From assembly GCA_946405115.1 (NCBI GenBank), contig CAMJGB010000009.1, positions 1-19,085 on the forward strand: 19,085 bases of DNA, written 5' to 3'. Position numbers and translations under genes: made by a program. Each line of letters starts with the position of its first letter. Position 1 is the first letter of the stretch. Source of the stretch: an uncultured Clostridia bacterium. GTDB taxonomy: Bacteria; Bacillota; Clostridia; Saccharofermentanales; Saccharofermentanaceae. Shown in pieces: positions 1-6,755 of this stretch. The notes below the pieces were generated by a model that was given only the letters and a program-made list of their open reading frames with translations, made no database searches and was not told the DNA's origin.

Positions 1-170
1 GAGGCGCAGAACCCTACTCTTAAAATGTCTTCGGGTATGCGTGTATTGTTATGTTTTAAACCTTTGGGACGGCGAAAGACATGTATGGTCATATGCCGGC
101 CCGTTGCGAATGACGCGCGGCGATACACTCTCGAGAATTCATAATTGAATCTTAAGGGTAAAGCCTTCAA
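1..170 (-). CDS. rnpA: Ribonuclease P protein component RnpA (5' part only, cut by window edge)
   Basis: RnpA is the small basic protein that assists the RNase P RNA in trimming the 5' leaders of tRNA precursors. I translated this by hand from a TTG codon at 170-168. The 56 visible residues fit the N-terminal half of the family: a basic start MKALPLRFNYEFSRVYRR, a G-R stretch, a strand (MTIHVFRR), and the RVGFCAS segment that in the family leads into the conserved R-N-R-K-R helix, which here lies outside the window. TTG is the only possible start near the 5' end: the frame has a TGA five codons upstream and no ATG until residue 27. AGAGG lies about 8 bases before it as ribosome-binding site. 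The position directly behind rpmH is the classical one. The gene is separated from rpmH by a hairpin, so it probably receives reduced read-through from the rpmH promoter. Confident call, partial gene. Confidence 0.88.
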   Translation of the reverse strand, partial: MKALPLRFNYEFSRVYRRASFATGRHMTIHVFRRPKGLKHNNTRIPEDILRVGFCA

Positions 171-193
171 AAAACGCCTCTTTCACAATAACG

Positions 194-216
194 AAAAAGG
201 ACCACAGCCGTGATCC
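194..216 (-). terminator. Terminator-like hairpin between rpmH and rnpA
   Basis: On the minus strand, directly after the rpmH stop codon, GGATCAC and GTGGTCC form a 7-bp stem (one G-U pair) around a GGCT loop, followed by TTTTTCGTT. The stem is short and the U-run modest, so this is probably a partial terminator or attenuator rather than a full stop, because rnpA begins only about 24 bases further on and has no room for its own promoter after the hairpin. Confidence 0.65.
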
Positions 217-351
217 TTACGCTGCAAGCTTCTTTCTGCCCTTAAGTCTTCTTCTCTTAAGAACGTCGCGTCCGTCACGAGTAGCCATTCTTGCACGGAA
301 ACCGTGAACCTTAGCTCTCTGCCTCTTCTTAGGCTGATATGTCATCTTCAT
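217..351 (-). CDS. rpmH: 50S ribosomal protein L34
   Basis: L34 is a tiny, very basic protein of the large ribosomal subunit that binds 23S rRNA. The 44-residue product has the family's full length and pattern: [20 protein letters not shown] at the start, then a G-R-D-V-L-K-R-R-R block and a lysine/arginine-rich end closing with K-L-A-A. The start is the ATG at 351-349, preceded by GGAGG with a spacing of about 10 bases. It stands in front of rnpA, as in most bacteria, but the gene on its other side is not dnaA. It has its own consensus promoter (413-441) and a hairpin straight after the stop codon, so L34 should be made in far larger amounts than RnpA. It is too short for ordinary ORF length cut-offs. 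Very confident. Confidence 0.97.
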   Translation of the reverse strand: MKMTYQPKKRQRAKVHGFRARMATRDGRDVLKRRRLKGRKKLAA

Positions 352-412
352 ACCGCTAATTCCTCCATATCTTTATTATGCATACGCATACTTTCGCATA
401 AATAGCCTAACG

Positions 413-441
413 ATTATAAACGCGGTTCGTGATAGTGTCAA
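413..441 (-). promoter_or_regulatory. Consensus sigma-A promoter of rpmH
   Basis: Read on the minus strand: TTGACA at 441-436, a spacer of exactly 17 bases, TATAAT at 418-413. Both hexamers match the housekeeping consensus at all six positions. Transcription should start near 406, giving a leader of about 55 bases before the rpmH start codon. The strength fits a ribosomal protein gene. The -35 box begins only 14 bases beyond the stop codon of the upstream zinc-ribbon gene. Confidence 0.92.
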
Positions 442-454
442 CCTTAAGAAATCA

Positions 455-1609
455 TCACAACAGAGGGTCGATAGTATTGCTTACCCAGTTTGCTACGCTC
501 TGGAATCCGTAAGCGGGATACTCGCTCAAGGAATCAGATGTCATACCGATCCTGTAAGTTTCAGGATCAGCGAAGTCAAAAGCCCAGCAGATCTCATCGC
601 CACAATTGGCATCTTCGAAGTAAACATCGTTAGTTCCGTCAGTAAAGACGATAACCGCATGACCGAAGTTATCGGCATTCAACAATCCATAGTACTCATA
701 AGAGTTAGAATCCTGATAGTAGATGGCTGAATCAGGAACAAAACCGTCATCGCTCATCTCAAAAGACAATGTTGCAAGATATGAAAGAGTGTAACGGAGC
801 TGGGAACGAGTAAGACCCATGTTCTCGTATTCTTCAGGAGATATGAACTCCATGGAAACAAGTCTTCTGAAGATATCTCTGTTAAAGTGAACCTCAGTAC
901 CGTAGCGATCCGGGAATACCATCTCCTCTTCAAGCACATCGCAGATCTCGTCAAAGTCAGTATCGAAGAACTCAAAATCATCCGGGATACCGTCTGTATA
1001 TGTAATCGTTATAGTGGAATAATCATCAGACACTTCATAGTCGTTCCAGTCGCTTGAGACAGATCTGACATCATCATCAGAAGCAGATGAACGTCTTGAT
1101 GTACGTCCGCCGTTCTCATCCATCTCATCAAGCTCGCTTTGTAAAGCCTCAAGGAACTCTTCGTAGTCACCGTCTTCAGCAGCATCCCATGCAGCCGAGA
1201 TAGCAGCCCAGCTTACAATAAGAGAGAATGCGATGAAGAGAGTAAGAAGCCCATTAATGATAAGTCCTGCAATGGCAAGGCCCATTCCCTTCTTCTCCTT
1301 CTTGGAAGCGGCAATCAAGCCTGCGATGGAGAAGATAAGACCGATGACAGCCGTTAATCCGCAGCAGAAAATGGAAATAAGTGAGATGACAAATCCCGTT
1401 ACTGCCAATGCGCTGACAGTTCTGTTATCCGTGTTATACGACGTGTTGTAAGAATTTACGGGCTGATCATATGTATATCCGCCGTTATCGGGTGTGCTTA
1501 CATAATGAGGAGCAGGCTCGCTTACGATCTCAGGTAAAGCCGCACCGCAATTCGAGCAAAACTTAGTGTTGTCCGGATTCAGACTTCCGCAGTGATCACA
1601 ATTTCTCAT
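455..1609 (-). CDS. Zinc-ribbon membrane protein with DUF4190-type double TM hairpin
   Basis: Function unknown. I chose the ATG at 1609-1607 (384 residues) rather than two in-frame ATGs upstream, because AGGGAAGGG sits about 9 bases before it. The product starts with a zinc ribbon (C4-x2-C7, C18-x2-C21), then a Pro/Tyr/Asn-rich linker. Two membrane spans follow (about 66-101 and 109-135) with a K-K-E-K-K turn between them and repeated small-residue G-L-I/S-I-A-G-L-I-A patterns, as in DUF4190 proteins. After an acidic linker (about 145-180) comes a large acidic C-terminal domain rich in aromatic residues, which I cannot assign. Proteins of this build are common in Clostridia and are often thought to take part in envelope or secretion stress, but nothing here proves a role. 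It lies upstream of rpmH on the same strand, with no clear terminator between them. No good promoter was seen in front of it. Confidence 0.85.
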   Translation of the reverse strand: MRNCDHCGSLNPDNTKFCSNCGAALPEIVSEPAPHYVSTPDNGGYTYDQPVNSYNTSYNTDNRTVSALAVTGFVISLISIFCCGLTAVIGLIFSIAGLIAASKKEKKGMGLAIAGLIINGLLTLFIAFSLIVSWAAISAAWDAAEDGDYEEFLEALQSELDEMDENGGRTSRRSSASDDDVRSVSSDWNDYEVSDDYSTITITYTDGIPDDFEFFDTDFDEICDVLEEEMVFPDRYGTEVHFNRDIFRRLVSMEFISPEEYENMGLTRSQLRYTLSYLATLSFEMSDDGFVPDSAIYYQDSNSYEYYGLLNADNFGHAVIVFTDGTNDVYFEDANCGDEICWAFDFADPETYRIGMTSDSLSEYPAYGFQSVANWVSNTIDPLL

Positions 1610-1640
1610 AGAATATACCCTTCCCTTTTCCATGAATATA

Positions 1641-1680
1641 CATAGATAATAACACACCCCGCTTCTTACGAAACGGGGTG
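1641..1680 (-). terminator. Terminator of the lipoprotein/DUF4428 unit
   Basis: On the minus strand, 33 bases after the stop of the DUF4428-type gene, CACCCCG and CGGGGTG form a perfect 7-bp GC-rich stem (1674-1680 with 1655-1661) around a 12-base loop, followed by the T-rich tail TGTTATTATC. The tail is interrupted, so termination may be incomplete; read-through would enter the zinc-ribbon gene. Confidence 0.7.
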
Positions 1681-1713
1681 CAGCTTATTCTTTTAGAAGT
1701 AGGTTATTACAGA

Positions 1714-2586
1714 TTATGCCTGTTCATACTTAGCGAAGATCTGATCTGCGATACGAGATGAATCAGCGAGTCTTCCGAAGTTAGCTCTCTCTGTGGAAGC
1801 CTGAGCCTTCTCGAACTGCTCCTTGAGAGCCTCGGGATCTGTCTCACCTTCCTTTGAAGCCTTGATGGCACTGCCGATAAGGTTAGCCATATCAACGCCT
1901 GCCTGAAGCTGAGCCTTCTCGTTCTTGCTCATAGACCAGAAACGGCTTCTGTCATCATCTACGCCGTAGATGTACTTTGCAGTATGCTCGATGAATCCGC
2001 TCTGCTGATACTTCTCATCCTTGGAGAAGCAAAGCTTAATCTCCTGATGGATGTAAGGGTGCGGATGGGGATTGTTGTTAATGGAATCCTTGTTCATCTT
2101 AGATCCGGGCTTATCGGAGACAAGGTGGATCTTAACGCCGAACTCCTTGAATGCCTCAGGCTTGTCCTGAGTAGCAGGAGTCTTATCAACATAGTATTCC
2201 ATGTAATCAACTTCATCGAATCTGATTACTTCCGTGTAGTTCTTATGCTTATGATCAGTCTTATGTCTGATGATAAACATTCCATGCTCCATGTAGCAGA
2301 TAACGCCGTCAGCATCGAGCTTTAATCCGGGATAATATATGACCTTGGGGCCAGTCAGCGGCTTAAGTTCTTCCTCATAGACTTTGTTACGAAGCTCCAT
2401 GAACTTCATGTGAGCCTGAACTTCTTCCTTATCCATCTCGGAAAGGCGTACGTAAAGGCTGCAGTTACGGGCACATGTGTCACACACATATTCCTTATTC
2501 TTAATCTTCGTTCTGCTCATGGGGCCGCACTCGGCACCGCAGATACAGCATGTCTGCTTACCGAAAAGATTAGAGAAAAATCCCAT
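1714..2586 (-). CDS. DUF4428-type zinc-ribbon cytoplasmic protein
   Basis: Unknown function; 290 residues. The N-terminus has a treble-clef-like zinc site: C13-x2-C16 and C20, then a K-x-K-N-K-E-Y-V-C-D-T-C-A-R-N-C block. This matches my recollection of the DUF4428 domain. A predicted helical part follows, with an M-D-K-E-E-V stretch. The middle (about 85-190) alternates strands and turns and contains an unusual N-N-N-P-H-P-H-P-Y-I-H run that could bind metal. The C-terminus is charged and helical. There is no signal peptide or membrane span, so it should be cytoplasmic. The start ATG has GGAGG about 6 bases before it. It follows the lipoprotein gene by 26 bases and carries the terminator, so the two are probably co-transcribed. 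DUF4428 naming is from memory; a Pfam search would settle it. Confidence 0.85.
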   Translation of the reverse strand: MGFFSNLFGKQTCCICGAECGPMSRTKIKNKEYVCDTCARNCSLYVRLSEMDKEEVQAHMKFMELRNKVYEEELKPLTGPKVIYYPGLKLDADGVICYMEHGMFIIRHKTDHKHKNYTEVIRFDEVDYMEYYVDKTPATQDKPEAFKEFGVKIHLVSDKPGSKMNKDSINNNPHPHPYIHQEIKLCFSKDEKYQQSGFIEHTAKYIYGVDDDRSRFWSMSKNEKAQLQAGVDMANLIGSAIKASKEGETDPEALKEQFEKAQASTERANFGRLADSSRIADQIFAKYEQA

Positions 2587-2612
2587 AATAACCTCCGATT
2601 ATTCTTCTGTTA

Positions 2613-3878
2613 TCAGCTGAGCTCAACTGTACATGTGGACTCAGCAAGGATTGAACCGTCAAGTCCGTACATTACGCATGTGTACTCACCGGGAACAAGA
2701 TAACCATCATCAGTAACTGCTGCAGAGCTGTCATAGTACTGGCTGTAGTAAGCCTCGATCCAATAACCCTGATCCTCGCAGATGTCACTTGTGAATACGA
2801 GCTCATCGTCAAGATAGATCTCATAGTAGAATGTCCAGATAGCTTCCTGACCTTCAGATGTAGGGATGATATCAAGCTCGATGGAGTCATCGTCTACGTA
2901 AACATCATCGTGATCTGTCCAGTACCACTCAACGCTTTCTACCATGCTTGCATCACCTGCTGCATACTCAACAGTCTCAACAGTACATGTGGAATCAGCA
3001 AGAACGATGCCGTTCAAATCGTACATGATACATCTGTACTCACCGGGGATGAGGTTGCCGTTCTCGTCTACAACAGCTGCAGGATCATAATCAGGACCAT
3101 AGTAAGCCTCGATCCAGTAACCCATGTCAGACCACTCATCACTTGTGTAGATGAGCTCACCGTTATAGTAGTACTCATATGTGAAGTCGAACTCTACCTC
3201 AGAACCCTCTTCTGTAGGGATGATGTCAAGCTCGATGCGGTCAACGTTTGAGTAAACGCTGTCATCAGAGTAGTACCAGTAGTACTCAGAGATGTAAGGA
3301 GCAAGAGGAGACTCGAATACGAACTCCAAAGCTGTGCCGTAGAACTCATAGATCTCATAGAGATAGTCGAGGTCTTCGTCATCAACAAGCCATGCCTCGT
3401 CCTCAAGAACAAGGTTCAATGTCTTTGTGATGGAGATCTGCTCAGCATCATCAGCACCGAGTGCATCGATGAACTCATCAACGGAACCGCCGTTGCCGTA
3501 AACCTCATCATAAACTGACTGGCAGTCTACGAGTGTCCATGTGATGTCAACGCTTCCCTCTGCATTCTTCTTGGAAGATGTAACAGACTCGGAATCGATC
3601 TCATAAGTGATAGTACCTGCGATTGTAGCTACCATGTCCTCCCAATCTGAAGGTGTGATAACCTCAGAACCGGATGTGTAAACCTCGATAGCTTCCTCGA
3701 GATCAGCACCGTTAAGCATAAGGCCTGCGATATCGCTGACCTTAACACCTGCAACTGCTGATGCGTAATCCTCTGCTGCGTTCAATACGCCTTCATCATC
3801 CTTGTCGAACAAAGCACATCCGGCAAGAGAAGAGAGCATAGAGACACAAAGAACTGATGCAATCAATTTCTTCTTCAT
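2613..3878 (-). CDS. Acidic lipoprotein with C-terminal tandem repeat
   Basis: A 421-residue exported lipoprotein of unknown function. The signal peptide (MKKKLIASVLCVSMLSSLAG) ends in a lipobox with the acylated cysteine at position 21, so the protein should be anchored to the outer face of the membrane. Residues about 30-185 form a mixed alpha/beta domain that recalls NTF2-like lipoproteins (weak guess). Residues about 198-302 and 316-421 are two copies of a module of roughly 105 residues sharing I-E-L-D-I-I-P-T, G-Y-W-I-E-A-Y-Y, P-G-E-Y and S-T-C-T-V-E; each copy has two cysteines 15 residues apart (C283/C298 and C401/C416) that could form a disulfide. The protein is strongly acidic and rich in tyrosine. 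The ATG start has GGGAGG about 7 bases ahead. It leads the lipoprotein/DUF4428 unit and is transcribed away from the signalling operon. Confidence 0.88.
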   Translation of the reverse strand: MKKKLIASVLCVSMLSSLAGCALFDKDDEGVLNAAEDYASAVAGVKVSDIAGLMLNGADLEEAIEVYTSGSEVITPSDWEDMVATIAGTITYEIDSESVTSSKKNAEGSVDITWTLVDCQSVYDEVYGNGGSVDEFIDALGADDAEQISITKTLNLVLEDEAWLVDDEDLDYLYEIYEFYGTALEFVFESPLAPYISEYYWYYSDDSVYSNVDRIELDIIPTEEGSEVEFDFTYEYYYNGELIYTSDEWSDMGYWIEAYYGPDYDPAAVVDENGNLIPGEYRCIMYDLNGIVLADSTCTVETVEYAAGDASMVESVEWYWTDHDDVYVDDDSIELDIIPTSEGQEAIWTFYYEIYLDDELVFTSDICEDQGYWIEAYYSQYYDSSAAVTDDGYLVPGEYTCVMYGLDGSILAESTCTVELS

Positions 3879-3950
3879 TGTTTTTCCTCCCGTTTTCTTC
3901 TTGAAAGATTTTAAGTGTCAGTATAATTTTATGTTGCTAAGGTTTGTTTG

Positions 3951-3972
3951 TAATCAGCCAAAAGTCTGATTA
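3951..3972. promoter_or_regulatory. Inverted repeat, candidate operator in the divergent intergenic region
   Basis: TAATCAG (3951-3957) and CTGATTA (3966-3972) are perfect 7-bp inverted arms separated by 8 bases. The 22-bp dyad lies between the divergent lipoprotein and sensor genes, about 73 bases from the lipoprotein start codon and 32 bases before the sensor start codon. Size and layout are compatible with a dimeric LuxR-type (NarL-like) regulator, so the response regulator encoded at 6752-7639 could bind here. That assignment is inference. The region also holds a perfect TATAAT on the plus strand (3922-3927) with TTGAAA 15 bases upstream, a shorter spacing than normal. Confidence 0.4.
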
Positions 3973-4003
3973 TTCGAAAAATGCGGTATGCTAAACTCAC
4001 ACT

Positions 4004-5506
4004 ATGGGAAAGATAAGAAATTCGCGCGTTCCTATAACAGTACTTTATATACTGCTATTTATAGCAGGAGGTCTTTCCCGTAATCTTTTCGGTGATCCTG
4101 CAAGTTCAAGAGCAGCTTTCATTTACATCGTTACCTTGGCTATCTGGTTCCACGACATAAGGAAGCGTGTCCTCGACGACACCATCACAAGGATCGTAAG
4201 TGCCATCTGCGGCTTCTCCTTCTACCTCATGATAACGAGAACCATTAAGTACAGTCTCGTGGCCGAGGTAAATCACTTCGGTAAGCTTGCCTGGTACCTT
4301 CCGAGCATAGGCGTAGTGCAGATCGCGACATTACTCTTCCTTCTTGCAGCCGAGATCGGCGAAGGCGACCGCAAGGGTTTCAGGAAGATATACCTCATCG
4401 CAGTACCCGGGATCATCATCAACCTTCTCATGATCACTAATGACTTCCATAAGCTTGCTTACCGCTTCATCTCCGACGAGGAATACGAATACGGCTGGCT
4501 CTACTACGTTTACCTTGCATGGGTTATAGCACTCTTCGTAGCTTCACTTGTGATCATGTACCGTAAGTGCTCCGTAAACCCGGGACGTAAGTACGTATGG
4601 ATCCCCTTCTCGGTACTCCTGGGATCATTCATCGCACTCAATTTGATCACAAACGTACTCGACAGAATTACATACACCACTCTATTCAAATACAACTGGT
4701 TCGAAGCCTTTGTAATGATGGTAGTAGTCTACATCGAAAGCTCGATCGCCATCGGTCTCATCCCGTCACGCTACGGCTTCGACACTCTCTTCAGGAAGTC
4801 TTCGGTAGCAGTCGAGATCGAAGATTCTGAAGGCAACGTTGTACTTAATTCAGCAGCCGAGCTTGGCGACAGCGACAACGAGAACACGATTCGTAAGCAT
4901 GCAGCCATCCCCGGAGGATACATCTGCTGGAACGACGACATCTCCGACATCAACAAGATTACCGACATCATTCTTAACCGCGAGAAGCAGCTTTCCGAGG
5001 AGCTCGATCTCATCTACGCCGAGAAGAGCCTTTACAACAAGGAAGAAGAATACAATCTCAAGGTTGCGATCTACGACGACATCACACACGCCGTCGCACC
5101 GCAGGCCAAGCACATCGAAAAGCTTCTTTCCCAAAGCGAACCCAACTTCTCTGAGCTTGTAATCTACGGAGTATTTATAAAGCGTAAAGCTAACCTCATG
5201 ATCATTTCCGCAGATTCGGATACGATCTCAATAGGCGAGCTTTTCCTCTCGCTTAAGGATGCTCTCGAGTACTTAAAGCTTAGAGGCATCAGCATAGAGC
5301 TTTCCGTGAAAGGCACTGAAGAAGACCTTAAAGAAACAGCGCCTTCTTCCATGGTAATAAGCCTTTTCGATGGGTATGAAAGATATGTTGAGGAGAACCT
5401 TGCAAGGCTTGATTCCCTCAAGGTAAGCATAGCTCCCGGCAGTAAGCCCCAGCTTCACATAGATGCCGTATGCGGAAAGGAGAAAGAGTCTTATGTCTTA
5501 TCTTGA
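4004..5506 (+). CDS. 7TM sensor protein with degenerate (pseudokinase-like) histidine kinase C-terminus
   Basis: A 500-residue membrane sensor resembling the N-terminal 7TM region of a family of Clostridial histidine kinases (recalled as the HisKA 7TM group). Spans fall near 9-25, 34-50, 62-80, 97-117, 128-144, 165-186, 198-217 and 231-252; T-N-D-F-H-K (145-150) and E-S-S-I-A-I-G-L-I-P-S-R (245-256) are the family marks I recognise. A small PAS-like segment (265-312) leads into a predicted coiled coil (about 325-355). The stretch Y-D-D-I-T-H-A-V-A-P-Q (357-367) looks like a dimerisation helix. The end lacks a recognisable N-box or glycine-rich ATP lid, so it probably does not phosphorylate by itself. 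The ATG is the only possible start (TAA three codons upstream) and has no Shine-Dalgarno sequence. It overlaps the next gene by 14 bases. Probable role: ligand sensing within a split kinase complex. Confidence 0.85.
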   Translation: MGKIRNSRVPITVLYILLFIAGGLSRNLFGDPASSRAAFIYIVTLAIWFHDIRKRVLDDTITRIVSAICGFSFYLMITRTIKYSLVAEVNHFGKLAWYLPSIGVVQIATLLFLLAAEIGEGDRKGFRKIYLIAVPGIIINLLMITNDFHKLAYRFISDEEYEYGWLYYVYLAWVIALFVASLVIMYRKCSVNPGRKYVWIPFSVLLGSFIALNLITNVLDRITYTTLFKYNWFEAFVMMVVVYIESSIAIGLIPSRYGFDTLFRKSSVAVEIEDSEGNVVLNSAAELGDSDNENTIRKHAAIPGGYICWNDDISDINKITDIILNREKQLSEELDLIYAEKSLYNKEEEYNLKVAIYDDITHAVAPQAKHIEKLLSQSEPNFSELVIYGVFIKRKANLMIISADSDTISIGELFLSLKDALEYLKLRGISIELSVKGTEEDLKETAPSSMVISLFDGYERYVEENLARLDSLKVSIAPGSKPQLHIDAVCGKEKESYVLS

Positions 5507-6755
5507 GCTCATTCCCGAAGTCCGCTCGATCTACGCGCTTATAAGCATAATTACATTCGTAATCTCGGTTACGGACTTTGTCCGCAACGTAAGCTCGTTC
5601 AAAAACAAGTCTTCCGCCGGGATACCGGCAGCAACGGCACTCATTAACCTTGCGCTTTACTACATTTACGGATACTCCGTGGAAACTATCCTGGAAGGAC
5701 CGCAGCACTTAAGGTACTCCGGGTTCTACGACAACATTTTAAAGATGCCTGCGGCTGCTTTCGGATTGCTGCTTTTCGGTACGCTTGCCGTAGCTTCGGT
5801 CTCGTATCATCTGACGTCAATGAAGATAAATTCTTCCATAACGTTAAGGTCTATCCGCGAAGGCTTTAACAGCATCGATACCGGAGTTCTTATGTACAGG
5901 GACGGCGGCTTCATACTTCTTGCGAACACCATCATGCAGGATATATCCGTAAGCCTTACGGGCAAACGCGTAACGAACGGCGAAAGCTTCGAAAAGGTTG
6001 TATCCTCCCCCGATAACCATATCGTGTTAAGCGACGGTTCCGTATATCTCATCAAGAAGAACTCACTTACCCTCGAAGGCAAAAAGGTAAACGAGCTTAC
6101 TGCAATAGACGTAACGGAGCAGACCAGACTTCGTAAGGAGATACGTAAGCTCGAGGAGCAAAAGCAGGAATTCAATAAGCGCCTCTCGGATTATGCCAAG
6201 AAGGTTGATGAGGTAACGATCAAGAAGGAGATCTTAGATACGAAGATCGATGTTCACGGAGCCTTGGGAAATGCGCTTCTTCTTTCAAAATCTTATCTTA
6301 AGAATGACAAGAGTGCACCTGATAAGGAGTCCCTTAAGTCGATGTGGCATAAAGCGATCATCTTCAAGGATACTGATATAACGCAGAAGGAAGACAGCTT
6401 CGGCAAGGCTTTATACGAAGCAGCGAAAGTATGCGGCATCACGCTTACAATAGACGGCAAGATTCCTTCTCCCGAGAATGCGCATATCCGTAAGATATTG
6501 TCGACTGCGACGCGTGAGGCCATCATCAACGCTTCACATCACGCAGGTGCCGACAAGGTTGATATCGAGATTCTGTCGGAAGGCAACGTTACATGCCTGG
6601 TATTTACCAATAACGGAAAGACACCGGATAAGGTAACAGAGGGTGGCGGACTTTCTTCATTAAGGCAACTCGTCGAAGACCAGGGCGGTACGATGAAGGT
6701 TATGGCAGTACCGCAGTTCAGGATTATAATTATGGCACCGGAGAAGAAATCATGA
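5493..6755 (+). CDS. Membrane sensor histidine kinase, partner of the 7TM protein (altered H-box)
   Basis: A 420-residue kinase-like protein. I took the ATG at 5493, not the in-frame one at 5463, because AAGGAG lies 10 bases before it. Three membrane spans (about 12-30, 42-62, 84-106) are followed by a PAS-like domain (about 119-208, G-V-L-M-Y-R-D-G-G-F and closing I-D-V-T-E-Q), a helical linker (210-250), the dimerisation helix with H255 (K-I-D-V-H-G-A-L-G-N) and a HATPase domain. The latter has an N-box R-E-A-I-I-N-A-S-H-H (341-350), an F-T-N-N-G segment (371-375) and a glycine lid G-G-G-L-S-S-L (384-390). In families I recall, the residue after the histidine is D or E; here it is glycine, which may impair autokinase activity. 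The stop overlaps the regulator's start (ATGA), so the operon is translationally coupled. Confidence 0.87.
   Translation: MSYLELIPEVRSIYALISIITFVISVTDFVRNVSSFKNKSSAGIPAATALINLALYYIYGYSVETILEGPQHLRYSGFYDNILKMPAAAFGLLLFGTLAVASVSYHLTSMKINSSITLRSIREGFNSIDTGVLMYRDGGFILLANTIMQDISVSLTGKRVTNGESFEKVVSSPDNHIVLSDGSVYLIKKNSLTLEGKKVNELTAIDVTEQTRLRKEIRKLEEQKQEFNKRLSDYAKKVDEVTIKKEILDTKIDVHGALGNALLLSKSYLKNDKSAPDKESLKSMWHKAIIFKDTDITQKEDSFGKALYEAAKVCGITLTIDGKIPSPENAHIRKILSTATREAIINASHHAGADKVDIEILSEGNVTCLVFTNNGKTPDKVTEGGGLSSLRQLVEDQGGTMKVMAVPQFRIIIMAPEKKS

Noticed and set aside
171..190. GTG at 186 as start of rnpA
   Set aside because: It is not in frame with the RnpA sequence; the in-frame TGA upstream leaves TTG at 170 as the only start.
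3901..3927. TTGAAA and TATAAT as the sensor operon's main promoter
   Set aside because: The 15-base spacing is too short for a normal housekeeping promoter; mentioned only in the operator entry.
5463..5492. Earlier in-frame ATG for the kinase gene
   Set aside because: It would overlap the sensor gene by 44 bases without a Shine-Dalgarno, whereas AAGGAG fits the ATG at 5493.
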